Source: Fuscovulum blasticum DSM 2131
Lineage (GTDB): Bacteria; Pseudomonadota; Alphaproteobacteria; Rhodobacterales; Rhodobacteraceae
Direction of reading: 5' to 3'
DNA length: 64,000 nt
Assembly: GCF_003034965.1 (NCBI RefSeq)
Contig: NZ_PZKE01000013.1
Span: 1 to 64,000 of the forward strand
This document shows positions 30,059 through 38,298 of the stretch, piece by piece (the stretch's first letter is position 1; each line of letters starts with the position of its first letter). The notes below the pieces were generated by a model. It searched no databases, had not been told where the DNA came from, and saw only the letters and a program-made list of their open reading frames with translations. The translations under genes were made by a program, and so were the position numbers.

Positions 30059-30228
30059 CCTGCCCCACCTGCGGCAAGCCCGCCGATGCGCATTATCGCC
30101 CGTTCTGTTCGCGCCGCTGCGCCGATGTGGATCTGGCGCGCTGGCTGAACGAAAGCTACCGCATCCCCGATGCGGCGGCGGGCGAGGACGAGCCGCCGGA
30201 AGACCCGGTTCCGCCGACCCGTCAATAA
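30055..30228 (+). CDS. yacG: DNA gyrase inhibitor YacG-like zinc protein
   Basis: 57 aa protein of the YacG family, which binds zinc and inhibits gyrase. The four cysteines are in CPTCGKP and FCSRRCADVDLARWL, followed by NESYRIP. The C-terminus is acidic and Pro-rich. It overlaps the RNase stop by 4 bp (ATGA) and ends 59 bp before tRNA-Phe. Confidence 0.93.
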   Translation: MTCPTCGKPADAHYRPFCSRRCADVDLARWLNESYRIPDAAAGEDEPPEDPVPPTRQ

Positions 30229-30287
30229 GGGCGTTTTCCCTCTGGACAGCCCCCCGCAGCTTGAGTATCACCCGCCCACCAAACGGT

Positions 30288-30363
30288 GCCCAGATAGCTC
30301 AGTTGGTAGAGCAGCGGATTGAAAATCCGCGTGTCGCTGGTTCGATTCCGGCTCTGGGCACCA
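30288..30363 (+). tRNA. tRNA-Phe (GAA)
   Basis: 76-nt cloverleaf. Acceptor stem GCCCAGA (30288-30294) pairs with TCTGGGC (30353-30359), discriminator A, and CCA is encoded (30361-30363). The D-loop carries AGCTCAGTTGGTAGAGC. The anticodon GAA is at 30321-30323 in the loop TTGAAAA, and the T-arm has GGTTCGATTCC. It closes the infA-yacG run. Confidence 0.98.
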
Positions 30364-30556
30364 CTTGAATCCCTGACATTGTCGATGACCTTGCTGAACG
30401 CCGCGCGTCGGGCGATGCGTTGCCGGTTTGGGGCCGCCGGGCGCGGGGCGCGGGGTGTTTTCATTCTGCTCAGCCTGTGGTCTTCGCTGCGGGCCGCTGC
30501 CGCGTTCCGGGGCGGTGGCGACAAAAAACAATCAGAAGTTGTATTTTGCGTGCAGC

Positions 30557-30583
30557 TTGAGAGGGAATCGCGTATACCATAAT
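30557..30583 (+). promoter_or_regulatory. Possible promoter of the Hint-domain gene
   Basis: TTGAGA (30557-30562) and CATAAT (30578-30583) lie 15 bp apart in a locally AT-rich stretch, 46 bp upstream of the Hint gene ATG. Spacing is short of ideal. A strong AGGAGGTGAC RBS (30616-30625) supports efficient translation. The 266-bp gap after tRNA-Phe holds nothing else that I can name. Confidence 0.3.
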
Positions 30584-30629
30584 GAGATATGCGTGATTGC
30601 AGTCTGTACATGTACCAGGAGGTGACAAG

Positions 30630-31766
30630 ATGGCCGATCTGTTCGATGTTACACGGCTTTTCGAGCCGCCAGCCGTGGGAACGACCTATACCCCGGCAGG
30701 GTCGGGGGGGAGCGCGTCCTTTGGCTACATGCAGGACGGCATCTCGGCCAATCTGCAGGACCCGACGCAGATGCAGGCCGGCGATACCGTGACCTGGGGC
30801 GGCGTGACCTATGATGTCACATCGCTGCAATCTGCCACGGTGACGGTGACACAGGCGAACGGCGGGGTCACCATCTCGAACCTGCAAAGCTATGTTGTCG
30901 GGCTGACCGATCCGACTGACCCGGCCAATACCATGTGGCTGTGGCTGCCGGTCGACAATACGCTGCTGCTGAATGTCGACATCGGTATTCCGCAACTGCT
31001 GACGCAAGGTGTGGTGCGGGATCTGAACATTCAGGCGCTGACGCCGATCACCAGCATTCCCTACAGCGACATCGACCAGAACGAGGATGTGCTGACGCTG
31101 TGCTTCACGGCGGGCACCCGGATCATGACCGGGCAGGGCGAGGTGATGATCGACCATCTGAAGGTGGGCGATCTGGTGACCACCTGCGACGCGGGGCTGC
31201 AGCCGGTGCGCTGGATCGGGCGGCGGCATCTGGATGCCGCGACGCTGGCCAGGCATCCGCAGTTGCGGCCTGTCCGTATCCGGGCCGGGGCGCTGGGGGC
31301 GGGTATCCCGACGACGGATTTGGTGGTTTCCCCGCAGCATCGCGTGCTGGTGCGGTCGAAGATCGCGCAGCGCATGTTCGGTGTGCAGGAGGTGCTGGTC
31401 GCGGCCAAGCAACTGCTGGCGCTGGACGGCATCGAGATGGCCGAGGATATGGCCGAGGTGACCTATGTCCACATGCTGTTCGATGCGCATCAGGTGGTGA
31501 TCGCCAATGGCACCGAGGCCGAGAGCCTGTACACCGGGCGCGAGGCGCTGCGGTCGGTTGGTGCGGTGGCGCTGGAAGAAATCTTCGCGATCTTTCCGCA
31601 ACTGCGCCATCGCCACATGGATGAGGCCCCTGACGGGGCACGCCGGCTGCTGACCGGCCGGCAGGGCCGCAGTCTGGCACATCGGCATCTGCTGAACCGG
31701 AAGCCGGTGGTGATGGCGGCCGGTGTCGTGGCGGCGGCCCGGGCGGCAGAGCACGTCGGCGGCTGA
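30630..31766 (+). CDS. Hint-domain (Hint_2) protein
   Basis: 378 aa. Residues 1-155 form a poorly conserved beta-rich region with no signal peptide. A Hedgehog/intein-type Hint domain follows, beginning with the nucleophilic Cys158 in LCFTAGTRIMTGQGEV and including VGDLVTTCDAGLQPVRWIGRRHL, then VSPQHRVLV and LFDAHQVVIANGTEAESL. Such proteins are common in Rhodobacterales. They may self-cleave at the cysteine and may be secreted by type I systems, but the role is unproven. The start was chosen for its AGGAGGTGAC RBS. Confidence 0.88.
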   Translation: MADLFDVTRLFEPPAVGTTYTPAGSGGSASFGYMQDGISANLQDPTQMQAGDTVTWGGVTYDVTSLQSATVTVTQANGGVTISNLQSYVVGLTDPTDPANTMWLWLPVDNTLLLNVDIGIPQLLTQGVVRDLNIQALTPITSIPYSDIDQNEDVLTLCFTAGTRIMTGQGEVMIDHLKVGDLVTTCDAGLQPVRWIGRRHLDAATLARHPQLRPVRIRAGALGAGIPTTDLVVSPQHRVLVRSKIAQRMFGVQEVLVAAKQLLALDGIEMAEDMAEVTYVHMLFDAHQVVIANGTEAESLYTGREALRSVGAVALEEIFAIFPQLRHRHMDEAPDGARRLLTGRQGRSLAHRHLLNRKPVVMAAGVVAAARAAEHVGG

Positions 31767-32142
31767 CGGCGGGCCGGGGTTTCCCCCGGGGGATCAGGGG
31801 CGGACGGTGCGGCGTATCCATTCCGTCTGCGCAGCAGGCGGGGGCGATGGTCCGCGTGCTGCGGTTCAGAAGCCGCGCGCGCCTGCGGGGTTCACGTTTG
31901 GCCATGGCGGTGGAAACGCTGGCGCGCGGCATCTGCAAGGTGTCCGCGGCCCTGGTGAAGCGGCGGGTTTCTAGGACGCGGTTTGCTGTTCGCCATGTAA
32001 TATCAGGATTTTCAGGTCTATAGCGCGGTTTCAGAACACAAGCTGCGGCGCCGGACACCGCAGCGCGTGTGCGATGCCGCGCAGAATTGTGGTGCGCGTG
32101 CGTGGGGCATGGAACGGCAGGCGCGCCAGAGGAGACATTTTC
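31767..32142. other. Intergenic region without recognisable feature
   Basis: 376 bp between the Hint gene and the acetyltransferase. It contains short open frames with arginine-rich composition but no RBS and no homologous pattern. The segment 31981-32040 turns AT-rich (ATGTAATATCAGG, TTTTCAGG) and may hold a promoter for the acetyltransferase. Confidence 0.5.
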
Positions 32143-32682
32143 ATGCAGCCGATCGAGACCGAACGCCTGATCCTGCGGAATTTTCGCGAAGACGATGCCG
32201 AGGGGCTGTTCGCCTATCTGCGCGCGCCGGTTTCCGGCTGCTTTCTGGATCTGAAACTTGCGGATCTGGCGGCGGCCCGTACGGATGCGCGGGCGCGCAG
32301 CGGCGACGACCAGCAGATTGCTGTCGCGCTGAAGGGCACGGATCAGCTTGTCGGCGATCTTTTCGCGCATCGCGAGGCGGAGGAGCTGGACACCGTTTCG
32401 GTTGGCTGGAACTTCAACCCGGCCTTTGCGGGCCGGGGCTATGCCTTCGAAGCGGCGCGGGCGCTGTTCGACCAGCTTTTCGGCCTTGCCGGCGCACGGC
32501 GTCTTTATGCCTATGTCGAGGATCACAACACCCGTTCGCGGCGCCTGTGCGAAAGGCTGGGGATGCGGCAGGAGGGGACGTTCGTCGAATACATCACCTT
32601 CCGCAATGACGCGGCGGGCAACCCGATTTACGAAAACACAATGCAATATGCCATTCTGCGCCGCGAATGGGCGGCCAGATGA
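32143..32682 (+). CDS. GNAT acetyltransferase (RimJ/RimL type)
   Basis: 179 aa. It opens IETERLILRNFREDD, the standard RimJ/RimL start, with NPAFAGRGYAFEAARALFDQLF (about residues 88-108) as acetyl-CoA site and EDHNTRSRRLCERLGMRQEGTFVEY near the end. The substrate is not readable. The ATG at 32143 follows AGAGGAGA. It stands alone between the Hint gene and small minus-strand genes. Confidence 0.88.
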   Translation: MQPIETERLILRNFREDDAEGLFAYLRAPVSGCFLDLKLADLAAARTDARARSGDDQQIAVALKGTDQLVGDLFAHREAEELDTVSVGWNFNPAFAGRGYAFEAARALFDQLFGLAGARRLYAYVEDHNTRSRRLCERLGMRQEGTFVEYITFRNDAAGNPIYENTMQYAILRREWAAR

Positions 32683-32825
32683 CCGCCCCCGGCCCGGGCC
32701 GGATCATTCGTAGACACGTTCCGCCCCGATCCACTTCTCGAAAGAGACGGTGTTGGTGTTGCCGGCAATGTATTCCCGACTGCTCCAAGCATCGGACAAG
32801 GCGGCCAGCGGGGGAATTGGGTCAT

Positions 32826-32861
32826 CACCCGACCGGGTGAGGGAAGGGCCCGGTCGGGGTG
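32826..32861. terminator. Terminator-like hairpin
   Basis: CACCCGACCGGG (32826-32837) and CCCGGTCGGGGTG (32849-32861) pair with one bulge around an 11-bp loop. It lies 12 bp downstream of the end of the small minus-strand membrane protein gene, so it most likely ends that transcript. Confidence 0.6.
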
Positions 32862-32873
32862 AAGCGTGCGGGA

Positions 32874-33032
32874 TCAGTCCCGGCTGGCGGCGACGTTGGC
32901 CGGGCTTGTCACAAACGCGCCGCGCGGGGCCAGAAGAAGGGCCATGGTGGCGGCGTAGACGATCAGGAACAGGACAAGGGCAAGGCCGGTGCCACGGGTG
33001 GACGCAGGTTTGTGCGTGAGAGTGTCGGTCAT
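32874..33032 (-). CDS. Small single-TM protein
   Basis: 52 aa. A basic N-terminus (THKPASTRGTG) is followed by one membrane helix (LALVLFLIVYAATMALLLA, about residues 16-34) and a short polar tail. AGGGAGAAACC precedes the ATG at the right distance. Family not recognised. Likely an inner-membrane small protein with the N-terminus inside (positive-inside rule). Confidence 0.6.
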   Translation of the reverse strand: MTDTLTHKPASTRGTGLALVLFLIVYAATMALLLAPRGAFVTSPANVAASRD

Positions 33033-33344
33033 GTCGGTTTCTCCCTTGGGGCAGCGCTTCGGGTGAGTGGGCCGATGCAGGGAGAATAGCACCGGATCGG
33101 GGCGAGAACCTCCTGACTTTTGCGGGCTGGGCGGAAAACTGTTCCGATACCCTGCCGCTGTCGGCGGGATTCTGCCCTACGATCCGGCGTTTCTGCGGCC
33201 GCGAAGGGACGTTTTTCGCAGATTCGCCTTTTGCGTGATTCCCGTGACGCAGGGCGCGCGGCGGCGGGCGGTGCCGCCGCAAAGCGAAGGGGCCGGGCCG
33301 ATGTGACGGCCCAGCCCCCCGAAGATCAGCCGGACAAGGCCGGA
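33033..33344. other. Gap between two small minus-strand genes
   Basis: 312 bp. It contains the terminator hairpin at 33289-33318 (listed separately) and a moderately AT-rich stretch around 33110-33240 that may carry the promoter of the small membrane protein. No coding sequence is supported. Confidence 0.5.
33289..33318 (-). terminator. Terminator of the aromatic-tail protein gene
   Basis: GGGGCCGGGCCG (33289-33300) and CGGCCCAGCCCC (33307-33318) pair with one mismatch around loop ATGTGA, 26 bp beyond the stop of the minus-strand gene at 33345. The RNA after the stem runs CUUCGCUUU, only weakly U-rich. Confidence 0.6.
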
Positions 33345-33767
33345 TCAGTAGCAGACGTACCAGTATTCGCAGTAGCCATACCAATCGCACCAGTATTCCC
33401 AGTAGCAGGCGCCACGGGTCTTGGTTTCGGCCTCATCCCGAAGGGATTCGGCCTTGGCGATGACAAGCTGATCATCGCCGGCCAGGGCGACGGCCTCGTC
33501 CAGCACCTTGCCAAGATCCATCGGCTGGCCGCCGGCTTCGATGGTGGTGCCCTGGGCCACGGCCACCATCATCTGCACGCCGGCGATCATGGCCAGCGCG
33601 TCCTTCTTGGACCGGCCGTAGTTGATCATCGCATTGGCGGTTTGCAGCGTGGATTGCGCTTCGGCCTGGGCGGCGGGGTTCGCAGCGGGCTTGGCGGCCT
33701 CTTGTGCCAGCACGGGCGAGGCCAGAACGGCGGCCGACAGGGTAAGGGCAGTCAGAAAACGCTTCAT
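33345..33767 (-). CDS. Secreted protein with CX5CX5CX5C aromatic tail
   Basis: 140 aa. A signal peptide (MKRFLTALTLSAAVLASPVLA, read in two parts: residues 1-10 and 11-21) is followed by a helical, Ala-rich mature domain (about 22-115). The last 20 residues are almost only Cys, Tyr, Trp and acidic residues. Four cysteines are spaced exactly CX5CX5CX5C, each followed by aromatic residues (YWEYW, DWYGY, EYWYV), and the protein ends CY. I recognise no family. The tail could bind metal or heme, form disulfide-linked stacks, or be a precursor-like segment. Its RBS GGGAGAATGAC is good and its own terminator lies at 33289-33318. Confidence 0.75.
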   Translation of the reverse strand: MKRFLTALTLSAAVLASPVLAQEAAKPAANPAAQAEAQSTLQTANAMINYGRSKKDALAMIAGVQMMVAVAQGTTIEAGGQPMDLGKVLDEAVALAGDDQLVIAKAESLRDEAETKTRGACYWEYWCDWYGYCEYWYVCY

Positions 33768-33833
33768 GTCATTCTCCCTAAGATAACTCTGCAGGAACCC
33801 GTGGTGGATTGGCGGAAACTGCCAAGGGTTGGG

Positions 33834-33870
33834 TGCCGGAAAAATCTGCCTGACTTGGCGGATTCCGGCA
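33834..33870 (-). promoter_or_regulatory. Hairpin in the leader of the aromatic-tail gene
   Basis: On the minus strand TGCCGGAATCCGCC pairs with GGCAGATTTTTCCGGCA, with two bulged bases, about 67 nt upstream of the ATG at 33767. A second small stem, TTGGC/GCCAA (33809-33825), lies closer. It may be an extra metG terminator (the loop side has TTTTT) or a 5'-leader control element. Confidence 0.4.
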
Positions 33871-33925
33871 AATGAATTTGATTGTCATCAATTCCGGGGT
33901 CAGGTTTTCCCCATGCCGGAAGGAC

Positions 33926-33954
33926 AAAGGGGAAACGCGGTGCGTTTCCCCTTT
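33926..33954 (-). terminator. metG terminator
   Basis: AAAGGGGAAACGC (33926-33938) and GCGTTTCCCCTTT (33942-33954) form a perfect 13-bp stem with loop GGT. It lies 26 bp beyond the metG stop on the minus strand. The U-rich arm end supports intrinsic termination. Confidence 0.85.
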
Positions 33955-33980
33955 GCATTTTCACTGGCAGGCGGCGGCCC

Positions 33981-35699
33981 TTAGCTGCGCACGCCCGAAA
34001 AGCGGGTCTGCCAGTCGGCGCGTTCGTCGTCGGTGATCTTGCGGAACAGGTTTTCCGGCACGCTGAACGGCTGGCCGGGGGTCAGGCTCCGCATGGCAGC
34101 GGGCAGGTCATCGGGCCAGGTCCAGTCAGAACTGCCCATGGCCTGCATCATCGTTTCGGCCGCATCGGGGATGAAGGGGCGCGACAGGATCGCGTAGACG
34201 CGGATCAGGTTCAGCGCCAGCCGGATGATGGCCTGGGCGCGGTCGGGGTCGGTCTTGACGGCGGTCCAGGGGGCGGCGGATTGCAGGTATTCGTTGCCTG
34301 CGACCCAGATCGCCCGCAGCTCGGCGGCGGCCTTGCGGACCTCGATCGCGTTCATGCAGGCTTCATAGTCGCGGATGCGGGCGCCCAGATCGGCGATCAG
34401 CGCATGTTCCTGCGGGCCATAGTCGCCGCCTGCGGGCACGGTATCGCCAAACTTGCTTTGGGCGAACTTGGTGACGCGGCTGACGAAATTGCCCAGCACA
34501 TCGGCCAGATCCTTGTTCACGCTGGCCTGGAAGTTTTCCCAGGTGAATTCACTGTCGCTGGATTCGGGGGCGTGGCTCAGCAGCCACCAGCGCCAGTAAT
34601 CGGCGGGCAGGATCGACAGCGCCTGATCCATGAACACGCCGCGGCCCTGGCTGGTGGAGAACTGGCCGCCGTCATAGTTCAGGTAGTTGAAGGATTTCAG
34701 GTAATCGACCATCTTCCACGGCTCTTCCGAGCCAAGGATGGTGGCCGGGAAGGACAGGGTGTGGAAGGGCACGTTGTCCTTGCCCATGAACTGATAATAG
34801 GTCACGTCCGCCGCGCCCTTGTCGGTGCGCCACCAGCGTTCCCAATCGGCATCGTGCCTGCCGTTGGCATCGGCCCATTCGGCGGTGCAGGCGATGTATT
34901 CGATGGGGGCATCGAACCAGACGTAGAACACCTTGCCCTCCATGCCGGGCCAGGGCTGGTCACCCCGGCGCACCGGGATGCCCCAGTGCAGGTCGCGGGT
35001 GATGCCGCGGTCTTGCAGGCCGTCGCCATCGTTCAGCCATTTCTTGGCGATCGAGGTGGTCAGGACCGGCCAGTCGGTCTTCGAGTCGATCCAGGCTTCC
35101 AGCTTGTCTTTCAGCGCGCGCTGCTTGAGATACAGGTGCTTGGTCTCGCGCACCTCAAGGTTGGTGCTGCCGGAAATCGAGGAGCGCGGGTTGATCAGGT
35201 CGGTCGGGTCAAGCTGCTTGGTGCAGTTTTCGCACTGGTCGCCGCGCGCCGCCTCATAGCCGCAGTTCGGGCAGGTGCCGGTGATGTAGCGGTCCGGCAG
35301 GAAGCGGTTGTCGTCGATGGAGAAGACCTGCTTTTCGCTGACTTCGGCAATATGACCGTTGTCGGCCAGCCGGCCTGCGAAATGCTGGGTCAGCCGGTGG
35401 TTGCGCTGGCTGGACGAGCGGCCGAAATGATCGAACGACAGGCGGAAGCCGCGGGCCAGATCGGCCTGAACCTTGTGCATCTCGGCGCAGTATTCCTGCA
35501 CCGGCTTGCCGGCCTTGGCGGCGGCCAGTTCGGCGGGGGTGCCGTGTTCGTCGGTGGCGCAGAGGAACATCACCTCATGGCCGCGGCCACGCATGTAGCG
35601 GGCGAACAGGTCGGCGGGCAACTGACTGCCGACAAGATTGCCGAGGTGCTTGATCCCGTTGATATAGGGGATGGCGGAGGTGATGAGGATGCGTGCCAT
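33981..35699 (-). CDS. metG: Methionyl-tRNA synthetase
   Basis: 572 aa class I synthetase for tRNA-Met. The HIGH-like motif reads HLGNLVG (about residue 18), the zinc knuckle has [17 protein letters not shown] (about 147-163), and the KMSKS-equivalent is QFSTS (about 340) with Gln in place of the first lysine. [10 protein letters not shown] and the anticodon-binding helices follow. It lacks the C-terminal dimerisation domain. The start at 35699 is where the family begins. It is divergent from the aldo/keto reductase. Confidence 0.95.
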   Translation of the reverse strand: MARILITSAIPYINGIKHLGNLVGSQLPADLFARYMRGRGHEVMFLCATDEHGTPAELAAAKAGKPVQEYCAEMHKVQADLARGFRLSFDHFGRSSSQRNHRLTQHFAGRLADNGHIAEVSEKQVFSIDDNRFLPDRYITGTCPNCGYEAARGDQCENCTKQLDPTDLINPRSSISGSTNLEVRETKHLYLKQRALKDKLEAWIDSKTDWPVLTTSIAKKWLNDGDGLQDRGITRDLHWGIPVRRGDQPWPGMEGKVFYVWFDAPIEYIACTAEWADANGRHDADWERWWRTDKGAADVTYYQFMGKDNVPFHTLSFPATILGSEEPWKMVDYLKSFNYLNYDGGQFSTSQGRGVFMDQALSILPADYWRWWLLSHAPESSDSEFTWENFQASVNKDLADVLGNFVSRVTKFAQSKFGDTVPAGGDYGPQEHALIADLGARIRDYEACMNAIEVRKAAAELRAIWVAGNEYLQSAAPWTAVKTDPDRAQAIIRLALNLIRVYAILSRPFIPDAAETMMQAMGSSDWTWPDDLPAAMRSLTPGQPFSVPENLFRKITDDERADWQTRFSGVRS

Positions 35700-35890
35700 C
35701 TGGGGTGCCTTGTGTCGCGGATGCCGGGTTGTTTAGCGCGCGCGCAGGCCAAGGGCCAGAGGCAGGGCAGGGCGGGTGCCCCCGCGACGGGCATTTCCCG
35801 GCAAGTTTACCGCACAATCCGGGGCCCGTTGACGGCGGCGGATGGACAGCGCCGCTTTGGGCACTAGCCTTGCGGGAAAGGGAGTGCGCG

Positions 35891-36931
35891 ATGAAGATGA
35901 TTCCGCTGGGCCAGTCGGGCCTGACCGTTTCGGAGCTGTGCCTGGGCACCATGACCTGGGGCAGCCAGAACACCGAGGCCGAGGGCCATGCCCAGGCCGA
36001 TCTGGCGCTGGAGCGGGGGGTGACCTTCTGGGACACCGCCGAGATGTATCCGGTGAACCCGGTCCGGGCCGAGACGGTGGGCCGCACCGAAGAGATCATC
36101 GGCACCTGGCTGGCCGCGCGGGGCGGCCGGTCGCGGCTGGTGATCGCGACCAAGGTCACCGGCAAGGGGCAGGTGGTGCGGCCGGGCGAGCCGATCACCG
36201 GGCGCAGCCTGCGCCGCGCGCTGGAAGGGTCGCTGACGCGGCTGAAGACGGATTACGTTGACCTTTACCAACTGCACTGGCCGAACCGGGGCAGCTATCA
36301 CTTCCGCCAGGCGTGGAATTACGCCCCGCAGGGCGTGGACCGTGCGGCCGAGACGGCGCAGATGGTAGACGTGCTGACCACGGCGCAGACCTTGGTGGCC
36401 GAGGGCAAGATCCGGGCCATCGGCCTGTCGAACGAAAGCGTCTGGGGCGCGGCGCGCTGGCTGCATCTGGCCGAGACGCTGGGCCTGCCGCGCATGGTCA
36501 GCGTGCAGAACGAATACAGCCTGCTGTGCCGGCAGTTCGATACCGACTGGGCCGAGCTGAGCCTGATCGAGGACATGCCGCTGCTGGCCTTTTCGCCGCT
36601 GGCGACGGGCTTGCTGAGCGGGAAATACGCCGGCGACGTGACGCCCGAGGGCACGCGGCGGGCGCTGAACCCCGATCTGAGCGGGCGGATCACGCCGCGG
36701 GTCTTCCCGGCGGTGGCGGCCTATCTGGGGATTGCGGCGCGGCACGGGCTGGACCCTTGCCAGATGGCGATTGCCTTCTGCCGGTCGCGGCCCTTTACCA
36801 CCATCCCGATCATCGGGGCCACGACGCTGGGGCAGCTTGAAACCAACATCGGCGCGGCGGGGCTGGTGCTGTCGCCCGAGGTGCTGGCCGAGATCGCGGC
36901 GGCGCATCGCGAAAACCCGCGGCCCTACTGA
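35891..36931 (+). CDS. Aldo/keto reductase (Tas-like)
   Basis: 346 aa NADPH-dependent TIM-barrel oxidoreductase. Catalytic residues are Asp and Tyr in FWDTAEMYPVN (about residue 50-57), Lys in IATKV (about 86) and His in LYQLHWPN. The long inserted loop and RPGEPITGRSLRRALEGSL resemble E. coli Tas. The substrate is unknown. GGGAG lies 7 bp upstream of ATG 35891, and the 191-bp gap shared with metG must hold divergent promoters. Confidence 0.9.
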   Translation: MKMIPLGQSGLTVSELCLGTMTWGSQNTEAEGHAQADLALERGVTFWDTAEMYPVNPVRAETVGRTEEIIGTWLAARGGRSRLVIATKVTGKGQVVRPGEPITGRSLRRALEGSLTRLKTDYVDLYQLHWPNRGSYHFRQAWNYAPQGVDRAAETAQMVDVLTTAQTLVAEGKIRAIGLSNESVWGAARWLHLAETLGLPRMVSVQNEYSLLCRQFDTDWAELSLIEDMPLLAFSPLATGLLSGKYAGDVTPEGTRRALNPDLSGRITPRVFPAVAAYLGIAARHGLDPCQMAIAFCRSRPFTTIPIIGATTLGQLETNIGAAGLVLSPEVLAEIAAAHRENPRPY

Positions 36932-37010
36932 GGCGCCCTACCAAGGCGCTTGCGGCGCGGGCCGCTTTCGGGGCACATCTGGGAAAAAGAGCAGGAACGG
37001 CAGGAAGCCG

Positions 37011-37610
37011 ATGACAGGACGTTTTCCCAAGGCAGCCCTTGCCTTGCTGCTGGCGCTGATGCTGGGGGCCTGCGTGCCCTGGCTGGGGTCAGGCAAGCGG
37101 GCAACCCCCGAACCCGCGGTCGCCGCGAACCCGGTGACCGGCGGGGAAATCGAGGTTTCGGCGCTGGACGCGCCCGCCGCTGCGCCCGCTGCTGCGGCTG
37201 CGGCAGGGGCGGTGGCCCCGGTGCCGGCGGCCCCGCCTGCGGCAGCGAAACCGGCGGCGGCGCCTGCAAGCCCGCCTGCCGCCCCCGCGCCGGCCCCTGC
37301 GGACACCGCCAAGCCGGCGGAGGCAGCACCGCCTGCGCCCGAAGCGGCCCCGGTGGTGCCCGAGGCGGAAAAGACCGCTGCGCAGATTGCCTGCGAAAAG
37401 AAGAAGGGGATCTGGGCCAAGGCCGGCGCCGGGAATGTGCGCGCCTGCGTGACCTATACCGGCGAAGGGGCTAAGTCCTGCACTTCGGGCACGCAATGCA
37501 AGGGCGATTGCCTGGCCCGGTCGGGCACCTGCGCGCCGTTCCAGCCGCTGTTCGGCTGCAATGACATTCTGGATGACTCTGGCCGGAGGATGACGCTCTG
37601 TCTCGATTGA
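37011..37610 (+). CDS. Lipoprotein with Pro/Ala linker and Cys-rich C-terminus
   Basis: 199 aa. The signal peptide ends in the lipobox LGAC (Cys22). Residues about 45-115 are an Ala/Pro low-complexity linker, probably spanning the periplasm. The C-terminal 75 residues hold eight cysteines (for example IACEKKKGIWAKAG, SCTSGTQCKGDCLARSGTCAPF), likely disulfide-bonded. No family recognised. It overlaps the next gene by 4 bp. Confidence 0.72.
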   Translation: MTGRFPKAALALLLALMLGACVPWLGSGKRATPEPAVAANPVTGGEIEVSALDAPAAAPAAAAAAGAVAPVPAAPPAAAKPAAAPASPPAAPAPAPADTAKPAEAAPPAPEAAPVVPEAEKTAAQIACEKKKGIWAKAGAGNVRACVTYTGEGAKSCTSGTQCKGDCLARSGTCAPFQPLFGCNDILDDSGRRMTLCLD

Positions 37611-38098
37611 CCCTGGTGACGGTGCTGGCGCTGGCCGCCTGCGTTTCTTCGGCGCCGCAGCGCGGGACGGCGTTTCGTCCGGCCTCGGCCGGGATCTGGT
37701 CGGCAGCGGCCTTCGTGCCGGCCCGGATCGAGGGAAGCTGGCGGCAGGTGGCGGCCTATGCGGCGGGCGACCGGCCCGGCTGCGCCCCCGGCGGGGCCGA
37801 GATCACCCGTGGCGCGGGCGGGTTGCAGATTTCTGCCCGGCTGTGCCTGAACGGGCGCGAGGTGCGCGCCAGCGGGCCGCTGGGACAGGCGGGGCCGGGG
37901 CGGCTGGCGGTGCCGGGCATGGCCGACTGGTGGGTGATCTGGGTCGACAGCGGCTATCGCACGCTGGCGGTGGCCACGCCCGACGGCAGCTTCGGCTTCG
38001 TGCTGGACCGGGGCGCCATTCCGCCCGACCGGCTGACCGCCGCCGCCGAGATCTTCGAATTCAACGGCTATGCCAAGGCCGGGCTGCGGCCGTTCTGA
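37607..38098 (+). CDS. Lipocalin-like lipoprotein
   Basis: 163 aa. The N-terminus TLVTVLALAACVSS is a short lipoprotein signal with lipobox LAAC (Cys12). The mature part has beta-barrel-like strands, and WWVIWVDSGYRTLAVATPDGSFGFVLDR is a bacterial lipocalin (Blc-type) signature, so lipid binding is inferred. Start is TTG 37607 overlapping the preceding stop (TTGA), implying co-translation with the lipoprotein before it. Confidence 0.75.
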   Translation: MTLVTVLALAACVSSAPQRGTAFRPASAGIWSAAAFVPARIEGSWRQVAAYAAGDRPGCAPGGAEITRGAGGLQISARLCLNGREVRASGPLGQAGPGRLAVPGMADWWVIWVDSGYRTLAVATPDGSFGFVLDRGAIPPDRLTAAAEIFEFNGYAKAGLRPF

Positions 38099-38298
38099 CG
38101 CCGGTCCCGCCGCGGGCCGGGCTTGCTTCACAAGGTCGCAGCCGGGGATTCGGGGCCATCTCGTGCTTGTGGAACGGGATCGGCTTGTGTTGTCCTGAAA
38201 CCGACAAGTTCGCGGTTCTGGAAGCATATCTTTCGGGGCGGTGATGCGCGTAAGAGGTGTTGTCGCGAAACGCGAGACGGACACGGAGGCGTCACGAA

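Noticed and set aside
30630-31766. The Hint domain as an intein inside a host protein
   Set aside because: It lies at the C-terminus with no extein after it, and no recognisable host protein.
32704-32832. A possible C-terminal protein remnant on the minus strand, ending EKWIGAERVYE
   Set aside because: It has plausible coding bias but no start codon or RBS and no recognisable family, so a pseudogene call is not supported.
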